DNA of 14,729 nucleotides. Source: SIG587 sp045649505. GTDB lineage: Bacteria > Bacillota > Clostridia > Oscillospirales > Acutalibacteraceae. A model generated the notes under the pieces. That model was not told the origin of the DNA and did not search any database. It saw nothing but the letters and a program-made list of their open reading frames with translations. The stretch covers positions 1-14,729 of the forward strand of contig JAZRQA010000033.1 of NCBI GenBank assembly GCA_045649505.1, read 5' to 3'. Made by a program: the position numbers and the translations under genes. Positions 7,304 through 13,844 of the stretch are shown here, in pieces (the stretch's first letter is position 1; every line of letters begins with the position of its first letter).

Positions 7304-9134
7304 AGCATACGCCCTCCCCATAACAGTTTGCGCCGCACGCCGCACAAGATATGCGGCAGTTTGGTGTAGTAATTTCCTGTTGAGCAAGTTCATTTTGTCT
7401 TACAAGGAAGGATTTTGTTACACCATAATCAAGGTGATCCCATGGCATAATTTCCTCATATTTACGCTTTCGGTTGGCATAAAAAGAGGTATCAATACCA
7501 CATTTTATAAATGCTTCTTTCCATTTTTCAACATCAAAGCACTCACTCCAACCATCAAGGCGGCAACCGTTTTTATAAGCATAATAAACCGCATCGCATA
7601 AACGGCGGTCTCCCCTAGCAAAAACGCCTTCAAGCCAGCTGGTTGGGCTATCGTGATAGCTTAAAGATACCTTTTTTGTTGTAATGCAGCTTTTTAGATA
7701 TTGTTGACGGCGACAAATTTCTTCCTGCGTAATTTGCGGCTCGAATTCAAAAGGCGTGAAGGGTTTAGGCACGAAGGACGATACACTTACCGATACATTA
7801 ACGCTCTTGCCTTTTGGGCGGTTAGGCATTTTATAATACTCATTAACAATACGCTGTGCAAGGTCGGCAATACCCTTTAAATCCTCATCGGTTTCGGTGG
7901 GCAAGCCTAGCATAAAATAAAGCTTAACCGATGTGTATCCCCCACCAAACGCCATACGACATGTAGAAATAATTTCCTCGTCGGTTATATTTTTATTTAT
8001 AACATCTCTTAGCCTTTGTGTACCCGCTTCGGGGGCAAATGTCAGACCGCTTTTACGCACATACTGTATTTTTTCGAGAAGCTCCTTAGAAAAATTATCA
8101 ATACGAAGGCTTGGAAGCGAAAGACTTATGTTCTTGGGCTGTGTCCAATCAAGCATTTTATTAAGCAACGGTTCAATTTCACGATAATCACTGGTACTAA
8201 GCGAAGAAAGTGAAATCTCATCATAGCCCGTGCTTTCACAAAGGGCTTTTGCTTGTCTATTTATAGTGTCAACAGATTTTTCACGTACGGGACGGTAAAT
8301 AAATCCCGCCTGACAAAAACGGCAACCGCGAATGCATCCGCGGTAAATTTCCTGCACCGCACGGTCATGAACAATTTCAATATAAGGGACAACAAACTCA
8401 TCAGGATAAAAGGCATTGTCTAAATTTTTTATAATTCTTTTTTTTACGGTTTTCGGTGCGCCGTCTTTAGCAATAACGGATTTTATTGTACCATCATTAT
8501 TATACTCAAAATCATAAAGACAAGGTACGTAAACACCGGGTATCTGCGCGGCCTCCTTTAGAAAATCCTTCTTGCTGCCGCCCGATTTTTTATACTTTTT
8601 GTAAAGGTCTATTACCTCAAGGTCTACCTCTTCACCTTCGCCTAAAAAGAAAAGGTCTACAAAATCTGCAATGGGTTCGGGATTACAGGCGCAAGGACCA
8701 CCTGCAACAACAAGCGGCGCAAGGCTATGCCTGTCCGAGGATTTTAAAGGAATTCCTGCTAATGACAGCATATTTAAAACGTTTGTGTAACTTAGTTCAT
8801 ACTGCAAAGTAAAGCCGATAATATCAAAATCTTTAACAGGGTCTCTGCTTTCAAGAGCAAAAAGTGGTATTTCGTTATCACGCATTATCTTTTCAAAATC
8901 CGTCCACGGTGCAAAAACGCGCTCACACCATATATCTTCGCGCTTATTGAACTGTGAATACAAAATTTTCATTCCAAGATGGGACATACCTATTTCATAT
9001 ATATCAGGAAAACAAAAAGCAAAACGCACATCTATCTTGCTTTTATCTTTAATAATACTATTTATTTCACCGCCTGTATATCTGCCTGGTTTTTGCACAC
9101 AAAGCAGTAACGATTCCAATTTCTTTTCGTCCAT
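7290..9134 (-). CDS. TIGR03960 family B12-binding-like radical SAM protein
   Basis: Encodes 614 residues. The N-terminal half (about 1-235) resembles the cobalamin-binding-type domain of MiaB/BchE-like radical SAM proteins, including VVAGGPCACNPEPIADFVD. The radical SAM core has YRGCIRGCRFCQAGFIYRP, with the 4Fe-4S cluster ligands C267, C271 and C274 in the CX3CX2C pattern. The reaction is unknown. The C-terminus ends in a cysteine cluster CX3CX2CX3CX5C (C593, C597, C600, C604, C610) that could hold a second metal site. I chose ATG at 9134, which has GAGG 6 nt upstream; the longer frame begins with a TTG at 9146 inside that ribosome site. A promoter lies just upstream, and TIGR03936 follows with a 14-nt overlap. 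This pair often precedes rng and rplU in Firmicutes, but not here. Confidence 0.93.
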   Translation of the reverse strand: MDEKKLESLLLCVQKPGRYTGGEINSIIKDKSKIDVRFAFCFPDIYEIGMSHLGMKILYSQFNKREDIWCERVFAPWTDFEKIMRDNEIPLFALESRDPVKDFDIIGFTLQYELSYTNVLNMLSLAGIPLKSSDRHSLAPLVVAGGPCACNPEPIADFVDLFFLGEGEEVDLEVIDLYKKYKKSGGSKKDFLKEAAQIPGVYVPCLYDFEYNNDGTIKSVIAKDGAPKTVKKRIIKNLDNAFYPDEFVVPYIEIVHDRAVQEIYRGCIRGCRFCQAGFIYRPVREKSVDTINRQAKALCESTGYDEISLSSLSTSDYREIEPLLNKMLDWTQPKNISLSLPSLRIDNFSKELLEKIQYVRKSGLTFAPEAGTQRLRDVINKNITDEEIISTCRMAFGGGYTSVKLYFMLGLPTETDEDLKGIADLAQRIVNEYYKMPNRPKGKSVNVSVSVSSFVPKPFTPFEFEPQITQEEICRRQQYLKSCITTKKVSLSYHDSPTSWLEGVFARGDRRLCDAVYYAYKNGCRLDGWSECFDVEKWKEAFIKCGIDTSFYANRKRKYEEIMPWDHLDYGVTKSFLVRQNELAQQEITTPNCRISCAACGANCYGEGVCFEKH

Positions 9135-9166
9135 AAAGCACCTCAATGGAAAATATATCGTGTATT

Positions 9167-9195
9167 ATTTTACCATATCAGCACATCAAAGACAA
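9167..9195 (-). promoter_or_regulatory. Sigma-A promoter of the radical SAM gene pair
   Basis: On the minus strand TTGTCT (9195-9190) is followed after 17 nt by TAAAAT (9172-9167), with TG one base before the -10 box (extended -10). The -35 box ends just before the stop codon of the M50 gene. The predicted start near 9160 leaves a leader of about 26 nt before the ATG at 9134. The pair can therefore be expressed apart from the sporulation genes upstream. Confidence 0.65.
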
Positions 9196-9789
9196 CTAAA
9201 TTTTAAAAGATAGAGATAAAAGAAAATATATTCCCAAAATTATAAGCGAATAATTCATTCGCCCCTTTGTAAGCAAGATTATGCCGAAAATAATAGTTAT
9301 CAATGCAATAACGACTGTAAGAAGGTTTATAACAGAATTTGCTCTTGAGCCGTTTTTTAACTTTAATAATATATAATAAAGAATCGTTCCTCCGTCAAGG
9401 CCGCGAACAGGCAAAAGATTAAATACAGCAAGTATAAGATTTATTGCCGCACAGTCTAAAGATATTTTAGAACCAAAGGAATAATAATTTATTAAAAAAA
9501 CGCTGAAAAGAACAAGATTCATAAGAGGTCCAGAAAGAGAAATAAGTATTTCACCGTTTCTCTTATATGTAAATTTACGAATAATCTGAATACTTCCTGG
9601 AATTAGTCTAATTTGTTTAGGCTCACAATTAAGCAACCACATTACAAAAAGGTGTGCAAACTCATGCATTGTCACAGAGAAAAAAACAGGCACTAAAAAA
9701 CCCGTTTTGTCAATTGCAAGCAATAATGTTAGCACAATCATAAAAATGAAAGAAATATATATTTCGGTAGATAAAATTTTAAAGCGCAT
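9196..9789 (-). CDS. Site-2 protease family M50 metalloprotease, SpoIVFB-like
   Basis: Encodes a 197-residue polytopic intramembrane zinc protease. The zinc site HEFAH (H42, E43, H46) lies in a hydrophobic segment, and the third ligand is in NLLPVRGLDGG (N124, P127, D132), the NPDG-type motif of group III site-2 proteases such as SpoIVFB. At least four more hydrophobic spans are visible (about 8-25, 84-104, 112-142, 152-196). B. subtilis SpoIVFB cleaves pro-sigma-K in the mother cell and carries a C-terminal CBS domain; that domain is absent here, as in shorter clostridial homologues. The start codon overlaps the stop of the M23 gene as TAATG, with GGAG 7 nt upstream, so the pair is translationally coupled, like spoIVFA-spoIVFB. 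Orthology is inferred from motif and context; the substrate is not shown. Confidence 0.85.
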   Translation of the reverse strand: MRFKILSTEIYISFIFMIVLTLLLAIDKTGFLVPVFFSVTMHEFAHLFVMWLLNCEPKQIRLIPGSIQIIRKFTYKRNGEILISLSGPLMNLVLFSVFLINYYSFGSKISLDCAAINLILAVFNLLPVRGLDGGTILYYILLKLKNGSRANSVINLLTVVIALITIIFGIILLTKGRMNYSLIILGIYFLLSLSFKI

Positions 9790-10508
9790 TATAAATCTCC
9801 TAAAAATATTTCGGGATCAATAGGAATATCCTTTACAATTATTTCAAAATGCAAATGACTTCCTGTTGATTTACCCGTACTCCCCACCTTAGCAATTGTG
9901 TCTCCCGCCGTTATTTTTTCGCCCTTTTTTGCAACCAATTCACTACAATGAGCGTACAAGGTTTCAAAACCGTTAGAATGCTTTACTACTATAAATTTTC
10001 CGTAACCGTTCTCCTCATAGCCTACTTGTGTAACAATCCCGTCTGCAGCACAAAGGATGTCCGTTCCGCTGTTTGATGCAATATCTACCCCTTTATGCCT
10101 TGCACCCTCGCCCGAAAAAGGATCTAATCTTTCTCCAAAATGTGACGTAACCTTACCATGTACAGGCAAGACAAGAGAATTTTTTCCTTTTATATTTAAA
10201 TTTGATACTTTTTTAATCTGTTCAAGATTAACTGCACCGGTAAGAATAACCCGTTCCTGTTCGATAATGTCCTGTGCGTCTTCAGGCAAAACCGCAATAC
10301 CTGATTCGGTTTTGGTGCCACTGTTATCTAAAACCTCATTTATGCTTGTTTTTTGTTCGAAATTATCCATATACCAATTTCGAAGCTCATTAAATAAATT
10401 TCCATCAAATAATTTTACCAAACAAAGAGTTATTATTATAATAATTACCGCTGCAGCTTGAAGCAGTATTATACAAAGCTTAGCATCAATTGGATTATTA
10501 CGTTGCAT
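9789..10508 (-). CDS. Membrane-anchored M23 (LytM) peptidase, SpoIVFA-like by position
   Basis: Encodes 239 residues: a short cytoplasmic N-terminus, one membrane span (about 9-34), a linker of about 80 residues, and a LytM domain (about 113-235). The metal and catalytic residues of active M23 endopeptidases are all present: H138 and D142 in HKGVDIA, H187 in YAHCSE, and H218 and H220 in SHLHFE. In B. subtilis, SpoIVFA sits directly before SpoIVFB, holds it in a complex with BofA, and has a degenerate LytM fold. This protein has the same position but an apparently complete active site, so it may cut peptidoglycan, serve as a scaffold, or both. SpoIIQ-like proteins are another comparison. AAGGAG lies 8 nt before the ATG. 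A sigma-E-like promoter candidate lies upstream, just past the spoVM terminator. Confidence 0.85.
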   Translation of the reverse strand: MQRNNPIDAKLCIILLQAAAVIIIIITLCLVKLFDGNLFNELRNWYMDNFEQKTSINEVLDNSGTKTESGIAVLPEDAQDIIEQERVILTGAVNLEQIKKVSNLNIKGKNSLVLPVHGKVTSHFGERLDPFSGEGARHKGVDIASNSGTDILCAADGIVTQVGYEENGYGKFIVVKHSNGFETLYAHCSELVAKKGEKITAGDTIAKVGSTGKSTGSHLHFEIIVKDIPIDPEIFLGDL

Positions 10509-10538
10509 TTTATTTTCTCCTTATTTTTTCATACTAAA

Positions 10539-10565
10539 TATATATTGTTAATTAGCCTGGAATAT
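10539..10565 (-). promoter_or_regulatory. Sigma-E-like promoter candidate for the M23-M50 pair
   Basis: On the minus strand a -35-like CATATT (its ATATT at 10565-10561) is followed after 14 nt by AATATATA (10546-10539). The B. subtilis sigma-E pattern is roughly ATATT, 14 nt, CATACAAT. The -10 match is partial. The predicted start near 10530 leaves about 22 nt of leader with the ribosome site in the right place, and no good sigma-A site is visible in this gap. Confidence 0.4.
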
Positions 10566-10566
10566 G

Positions 10567-10595
10567 AAAAAAGCCGCGATAAGAATCGCGACTTT
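10567..10595 (-). terminator. Intrinsic terminator after spoVM
   Basis: In minus-strand RNA an 11-bp stem (arms 10595-10585 and 10580-10570, one U-G pair) with a UCUU loop ends in a run of six U residues (10572-10567). It starts 12 nt after the spoVM stop codon and closes the rlmN-to-spoVM unit. Confidence 0.93.
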
Positions 10596-10607
10596 ATGTA
10601 AAATAAT

Positions 10608-10691
10608 TTATATTTCCTGCTTTTTTATTCCAAATATCAACCTTAGTATTCCGCTTAAAAACTTAGGACTTTTAAATAAAACAACCTTCAT
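10608..10691 (-). CDS. spoVM: Stage V sporulation protein M (27 aa)
   Basis: This short gene encodes 27 residues, MKVVLFKSPKFLSGILRLIF (1-20) plus a short charged tail. It lines up without gaps with B. subtilis SpoVM (26 residues): both share M1, K2, K7, P9, K10, F11, L12, G14, I15 and R17. In B. subtilis, Pro9 is important for how the amphipathic helix sits in the membrane. SpoVM marks the convex outer forespore membrane and anchors SpoIVA, the base of the spore coat, in the mother cell. GGAGG (10704-10700) lies 8 nt before the ATG, and a terminator follows 12 nt after the TAA stop. The position downstream of rlmN-prpC-prkC-rsgA is the same as in B. subtilis, which independently supports the call. 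It follows the 49-codon gene after 15 nt and is probably cotranscribed with it. Confidence 0.88.
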   Translation of the reverse strand: MKVVLFKSPKFLSGILRLIFGIKKQEI

Positions 10692-10706
10692 TAAAATGAC
10701 CTCCGA

Positions 10707-10856
10707 TCAGTATTTAAGGCAGCTGACACCCAATACTATCACGGCAATGGCAAGCACGGCAACAAGAAATTCGCTGGGACAAATACACGCAAGTGCAACA
10801 CCCAGTGCAAATGCAATTGCTAAAATTCCTTTATTTACTCCACATTTCTTTCGCAT
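10707..10856 (-). CDS. Small hydrophobic protein of unknown function (49 aa)
   Basis: Encodes 49 residues. A basic N-terminus (MRKKCGVNKG) is followed by two hydrophobic stretches (about 11-26 and 29-46) around the turn CPSEF (26-30), and it ends SCLKY. It could be a membrane hairpin or one long helix with a kink at P27. Four cysteines (5, 24, 26, 46) are many for its size; C24 and C26 form a CxC. I do not recognise a named family. Evidence that it is real: GAGGTG lies 8 nt before the ATG; the stop at 10707-10709 is 15 nt before the spoVM start, with the spoVM ribosome site in between; and it is the only good open frame between rsgA and spoVM. A role in sporulation or at the forespore membrane is inferred only from the neighbour. 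Confidence 0.75.
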   Translation of the reverse strand: MRKKCGVNKGILAIAFALGVALACICPSEFLVAVLAIAVIVLGVSCLKY

Positions 10857-10881
10857 TTTGCCACCACCTCAATAAATTGGA

Positions 10882-10896
10882 TTGATATTTTATCAA
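10882..10896. promoter_or_regulatory. Palindrome TTGATA-TTT-TATCAA in the small-gene leader
   Basis: A perfect 6-bp inverted repeat (10882-10887 with 10891-10896) is separated by 3 nt. It lies just after the predicted transcription start (about 10898) of the promoter candidate at 10905-10933 and before the ribosome site of the 49-codon gene. It could be an operator for a small dimeric repressor or a 5' RNA hairpin. The stem is AT-rich with no U-run, so a terminator is unlikely. Confidence 0.4.
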
Positions 10897-10904
10897 CCTA
10901 ATAT

Positions 10905-10933
10905 ATTATAGGCAAAAAAGCAAAAAATGTTAC
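10905..10933 (-). promoter_or_regulatory. Promoter candidate for the 49-aa ORF and spoVM
   Basis: On the minus strand a perfect TATAAT (10910-10905) stands 17 nt after GTAACA (10933-10928), which matches four of six bases of TTGACA. The -35 box overlaps the rsgA stop codon. B. subtilis spoVM is transcribed by sigma-E; a clear sigma-E pair was not found here, though GATAAAAT (10893-10886), overlapping the palindrome, resembles a sigma-E -10. The sigma factor is unresolved. Confidence 0.4.
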
Positions 10934-11817
10934 TTACCTTTTTTGACCTGCCAAGGTTTAATGTCTTTAAATTCATTGTAAAGGGTTTTATAGCTTTCAT
11001 GACGCGAAAAAGGAATTTCTCCTTTTTCAACAGCCTCACATACAGCACAACCCTTTTCACATGTATGCGAACATCCTGTAAAATAACAAGAATTTAGAAA
11101 AGGCTTAAATTCCCTGAAAAGCTTTGGAAGTTGTTCCTTAAATTCTAAATCAAATTTATTATTTTCAACAGCGGCAAAACCAGGGGTATCAGCAATAAAG
11201 CCGCCAAAATTATGAGCAAAAAGCTCTACCTGACGTGTGGTATGCCTACCCCTTCCAAGCTTTTCGCTGATATCACCCGTTTTAAATGTGATATCAGGAA
11301 TAAGAATGTTTAAAATACTGGATTTACCAACACCTGAATTTCCGGCAAAGGCACAGGTGCAGTTTACAATTTCCTTTTTTAAAGCTTCTACACCCGTTTT
11401 GTCACTACAGGAAACCGTATAAACTTTAAAACCCGATTTCGAATAAATATCCGACCAAGCAGAAAAATCACCCATATCACTCTTATTGAAAACAATTATG
11501 GGCTCTATTGACGAAAACTCACAAAGCGCAACAAGACGGTCAATCATCAGAGCATTAGGCGCAGGTTTCTCGTATGCTGAAACAATAAAAAGTTTGTCAA
11601 GATTTGCGATAACGGGACGTTTAAGAAAGTTTTTTCTCATTAAAACTTCCTCAAGAACTCCATGGGAAGAATCGATTAAGGTTATTTTAACAATATCTCC
11701 TACGGCAGGAGAGATGTTCCCCTTTCGAAAAACACCTCTTGCCTTACATTCATATACCTTATCATCGCAATAAACGTAATAAAAACCCGAAATAGCCTTT
11801 GTTATAATACCTTCCAT
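10930..11817 (-). CDS. rsgA: Ribosome small subunit-dependent GTPase RsgA
   Basis: Encodes 295 residues, normal for RsgA (YloQ), a GTPase of late 30S subunit maturation. An N-terminal OB-fold (about 1-65) is followed by a circularly permuted GTPase domain: G4 NKSD (111-114) comes before G1 GNSGVGKS (159-166), then GRGRHTT (188-194) and G3 DTPG (210-213). The C-terminal zinc finger is intact: C244, C249, H251 and C257 in CYFTGCSHTCEKGCAV. Only 5 nt separate the prkC stop from this ATG, and the ribosome site (GGATAAG inside the prkC end) is weak, so translation is probably coupled to prkC. In B. subtilis PrkC phosphorylates this GTPase, so the shared operon has a functional sense. Confidence 0.97.
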   Translation of the reverse strand: MEGIITKAISGFYYVYCDDKVYECKARGVFRKGNISPAVGDIVKITLIDSSHGVLEEVLMRKNFLKRPVIANLDKLFIVSAYEKPAPNALMIDRLVALCEFSSIEPIIVFNKSDMGDFSAWSDIYSKSGFKVYTVSCSDKTGVEALKKEIVNCTCAFAGNSGVGKSSILNILIPDITFKTGDISEKLGRGRHTTRQVELFAHNFGGFIADTPGFAAVENNKFDLEFKEQLPKLFREFKPFLNSCYFTGCSHTCEKGCAVCEAVEKGEIPFSRHESYKTLYNEFKDIKPWQVKKGK

Positions 11818-11822
11818 TTTAC

Positions 11823-13814
11823 TTATCCGACCTGCGGTAAATTGATTTCTTTTTTAGAATAATTATAGGTTTCACCCTTTTTCATTGTTCCGTTCTTACA
11901 ATTAACATCATAATAACGCATATAATTTTCTATTGTAGAAGATGTGCCGTCAGAAAGCTTTATTATCATTTCATCAATAAACTCTTTATTAGAAACAAAT
12001 TCAATAGTATATTTTGAAAGATTGTTAATTTCGATTTTCTTAGATTCGAAAACCGCCTCTCCGCCAACAAAGACAGAAACAATACCTACATCATACTTAT
12101 AATCATCGGGAAGTTCCAAATCAAATTTAACTGTATATTTGGTTTGGCCACTGCTAATAGATAGATCAACTGCACTTCCCTTGCCTATTGTCTTTGATTT
12201 ATCGGGGCTCGGAGACTGTGAAACAACATAACCCTTAGGCAGTTTGGAATTATCAACCGAGGTTATTGTACCAACGGTTAGACCCTCGGCCTCAAGACGC
12301 TTTTTAGCATCTGCTTCGGTAAGACCCACAACATCGGGAAGATCAACCAAAACAGTAGGCGCACCGGAACTTACATAAAGAATTATTTCATCGCCTTCAT
12401 TTGCATATATTCCACGAGCAGGCTCGGTTTTAACTACCAGACCTTCTGCATATTCCTCGTCTACAATTTTAATCGGCTCGCCGACCTTAAAGCCTTGTGC
12501 TTTAAGGGTAGAGGTAGCAGAAGCAACACTTGACCCGTAAAGATCAGGAACCTTAACAGTTTTTTGTCCCTGACTTACAAAGATAGTTATCTTAGAGCCA
12601 ACCTTGACAGATCTGCCCGCAACCTTTGATTGCTCATAAATATATCCAAACTCCTGCTCGGAGCTTTCACCCCATTGCACATCGAATTTAAAATTCTCAA
12701 GATATTCTTCGTTCTTTGTAACCTCTTCCCAGTGCATTCCTACAAAATCAGGGCATTCTGTTTCGGTTCCCGTTGAACCGAAAAGATTAGGTAAGAAAAT
12801 AATAAGTATTGCTATGATTCCGATAATAAAAGCAACTGCAACACCCGCAAGAATGGGAATAATCGGTGCCTTGTCAGATTTTTCATCTGCCGCTACTACA
12901 TCATCAGCATCACCTTTTTCAGATACATTTGAAACATATCTTGTAGGAGAATCATCAACAAAATAGTTATAGCCAAAGGTGATTGCGGGATCCTTTTTAA
13001 ATTCTTCTAAATCGCAAAGCATTTCCGCAGCAGACTTATAGCGACGCTCAGAGTTCTTTTGCATAGCGTGCATCGTTATTTGTTCAAGCCCCTCAGGAAT
13101 AGAGCCGTTTATCTCACGCGGCATTTGAGGTTCACGCTGAAGCTGCATAATTGCAACAGAAACTGCGCTTTCGGCTACAAAGGGTAACTGACCAGTAAGC
13201 ATTTCATAAAGCATAACGCCTACAGAATAAATGTCTGCCTTTTCATCGGTAGCCTCACCCCTTGCCTGTTCAGGGCTGATATAATGAACTGAGCCTATTG
13301 CCTTATCGGTTATTGTTCGCTGCTCACTACGGGCAAAACGAGCAATACCGAAATCGGTAACCTTAATTGTGCCGTCGGCCAAAACCATAATATTCTGGGG
13401 TTTTACATCCCTGTGTACGATTCCCTTATCATGGGCATGCTGAAGACCTTTAAGAATTTGAATAGTAAAGTAAACCGCATCCTTCCAACGCAGGCTTCCT
13501 TGCTTTTCAATAAGCTCTTTTAGGGTAATACCGTCAATATATTCCATAACAATATACTGAATAAGGTCACCAAAACTAACATCAAAAACCTTAACAATAT
13601 TAGGGTGAGATAGGACTGCTATTGCCTTGGACTCATTCTTAAAGCGGCGAGTAAATTCCTCGTTGGAGACAAATTCCTCTTTTAGAATTTTAACAGCAAC
13701 TATTCTGTCCTCGATATTATCATATGCCTTATAAACAACGGCCATACCGCCCACGCCTATGATCTCCTGAATTTCATATCGTCCGTCAAGTCTTTTACCA
13801 ATATATCTATCCAT
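11823..13814 (-). CDS. prkC: PASTA-domain Ser/Thr protein kinase PrkC (Stk1 family)
   Basis: Encodes 663 residues. The cytoplasmic kinase domain (about 12-272) is complete: glycine loop IGVGGMAVVY (19-28), K42 in VAVK, HRDVKPQN (134-141, catalytic D136), DFG (154-156), and GSVHYISPEQA (174-184) after an activation loop with threonines 167 and 169. A juxtamembrane stretch (273-316) leads to one membrane span (about 318-342). Outside are three PASTA repeats (about 352-415, 419-484 and 490-556) that bind muropeptides; the first is the most divergent. About 105 residues follow the last repeat (557-663), rich in beta-type patterns and unlike a PASTA repeat. The start at 13814 has AAAGGA about 11 nt upstream. 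It follows prpC after 30 nt. The kinase governs germination, cell-wall homeostasis and stationary-phase processes in relatives. Confidence 0.96.
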   Translation of the reverse strand: MDRYIGKRLDGRYEIQEIIGVGGMAVVYKAYDNIEDRIVAVKILKEEFVSNEEFTRRFKNESKAIAVLSHPNIVKVFDVSFGDLIQYIVMEYIDGITLKELIEKQGSLRWKDAVYFTIQILKGLQHAHDKGIVHRDVKPQNIMVLADGTIKVTDFGIARFARSEQRTITDKAIGSVHYISPEQARGEATDEKADIYSVGVMLYEMLTGQLPFVAESAVSVAIMQLQREPQMPREINGSIPEGLEQITMHAMQKNSERRYKSAAEMLCDLEEFKKDPAITFGYNYFVDDSPTRYVSNVSEKGDADDVVAADEKSDKAPIIPILAGVAVAFIIGIIAILIIFLPNLFGSTGTETECPDFVGMHWEEVTKNEEYLENFKFDVQWGESSEQEFGYIYEQSKVAGRSVKVGSKITIFVSQGQKTVKVPDLYGSSVASATSTLKAQGFKVGEPIKIVDEEYAEGLVVKTEPARGIYANEGDEIILYVSSGAPTVLVDLPDVVGLTEADAKKRLEAEGLTVGTITSVDNSKLPKGYVVSQSPSPDKSKTIGKGSAVDLSISSGQTKYTVKFDLELPDDYKYDVGIVSVFVGGEAVFESKKIEINNLSKYTIEFVSNKEFIDEMIIKLSDGTSSTIENYMRYYDVNCKNGTMKKGETYNYSKKEINLPQVG

Positions 13815-13844
13815 AAAAAATCAAATCCTTTCGCCTTAGTGGCC

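Noticed and set aside
7304..7393. N-terminal extension of the TIGR03936 protein to 245 residues
   Set aside because: The extra 30 codons overlap the radical SAM gene, lack a ribosome site at their ATG, and do not resemble the family's N-terminus.
8486..8812. Plus-strand open frame of 108 codons opposite the radical SAM gene
   Set aside because: Antisense to the B12-binding-like domain of a conserved gene; basic low-complexity product without support.
10057..10461. Plus-strand open frame opposite the M23 gene (134 codons)
   Set aside because: Antisense to the conserved LytM domain, no ribosome site, no recognisable motif.
10564..10875. A plus-strand open frame of about 103 codons covering the spoVM region
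   Set aside because: It is antisense to two better-supported minus-strand genes with strong ribosome sites, and it begins inside the terminator hairpin. Its protein has no recognisable features and its start has no Shine-Dalgarno site.
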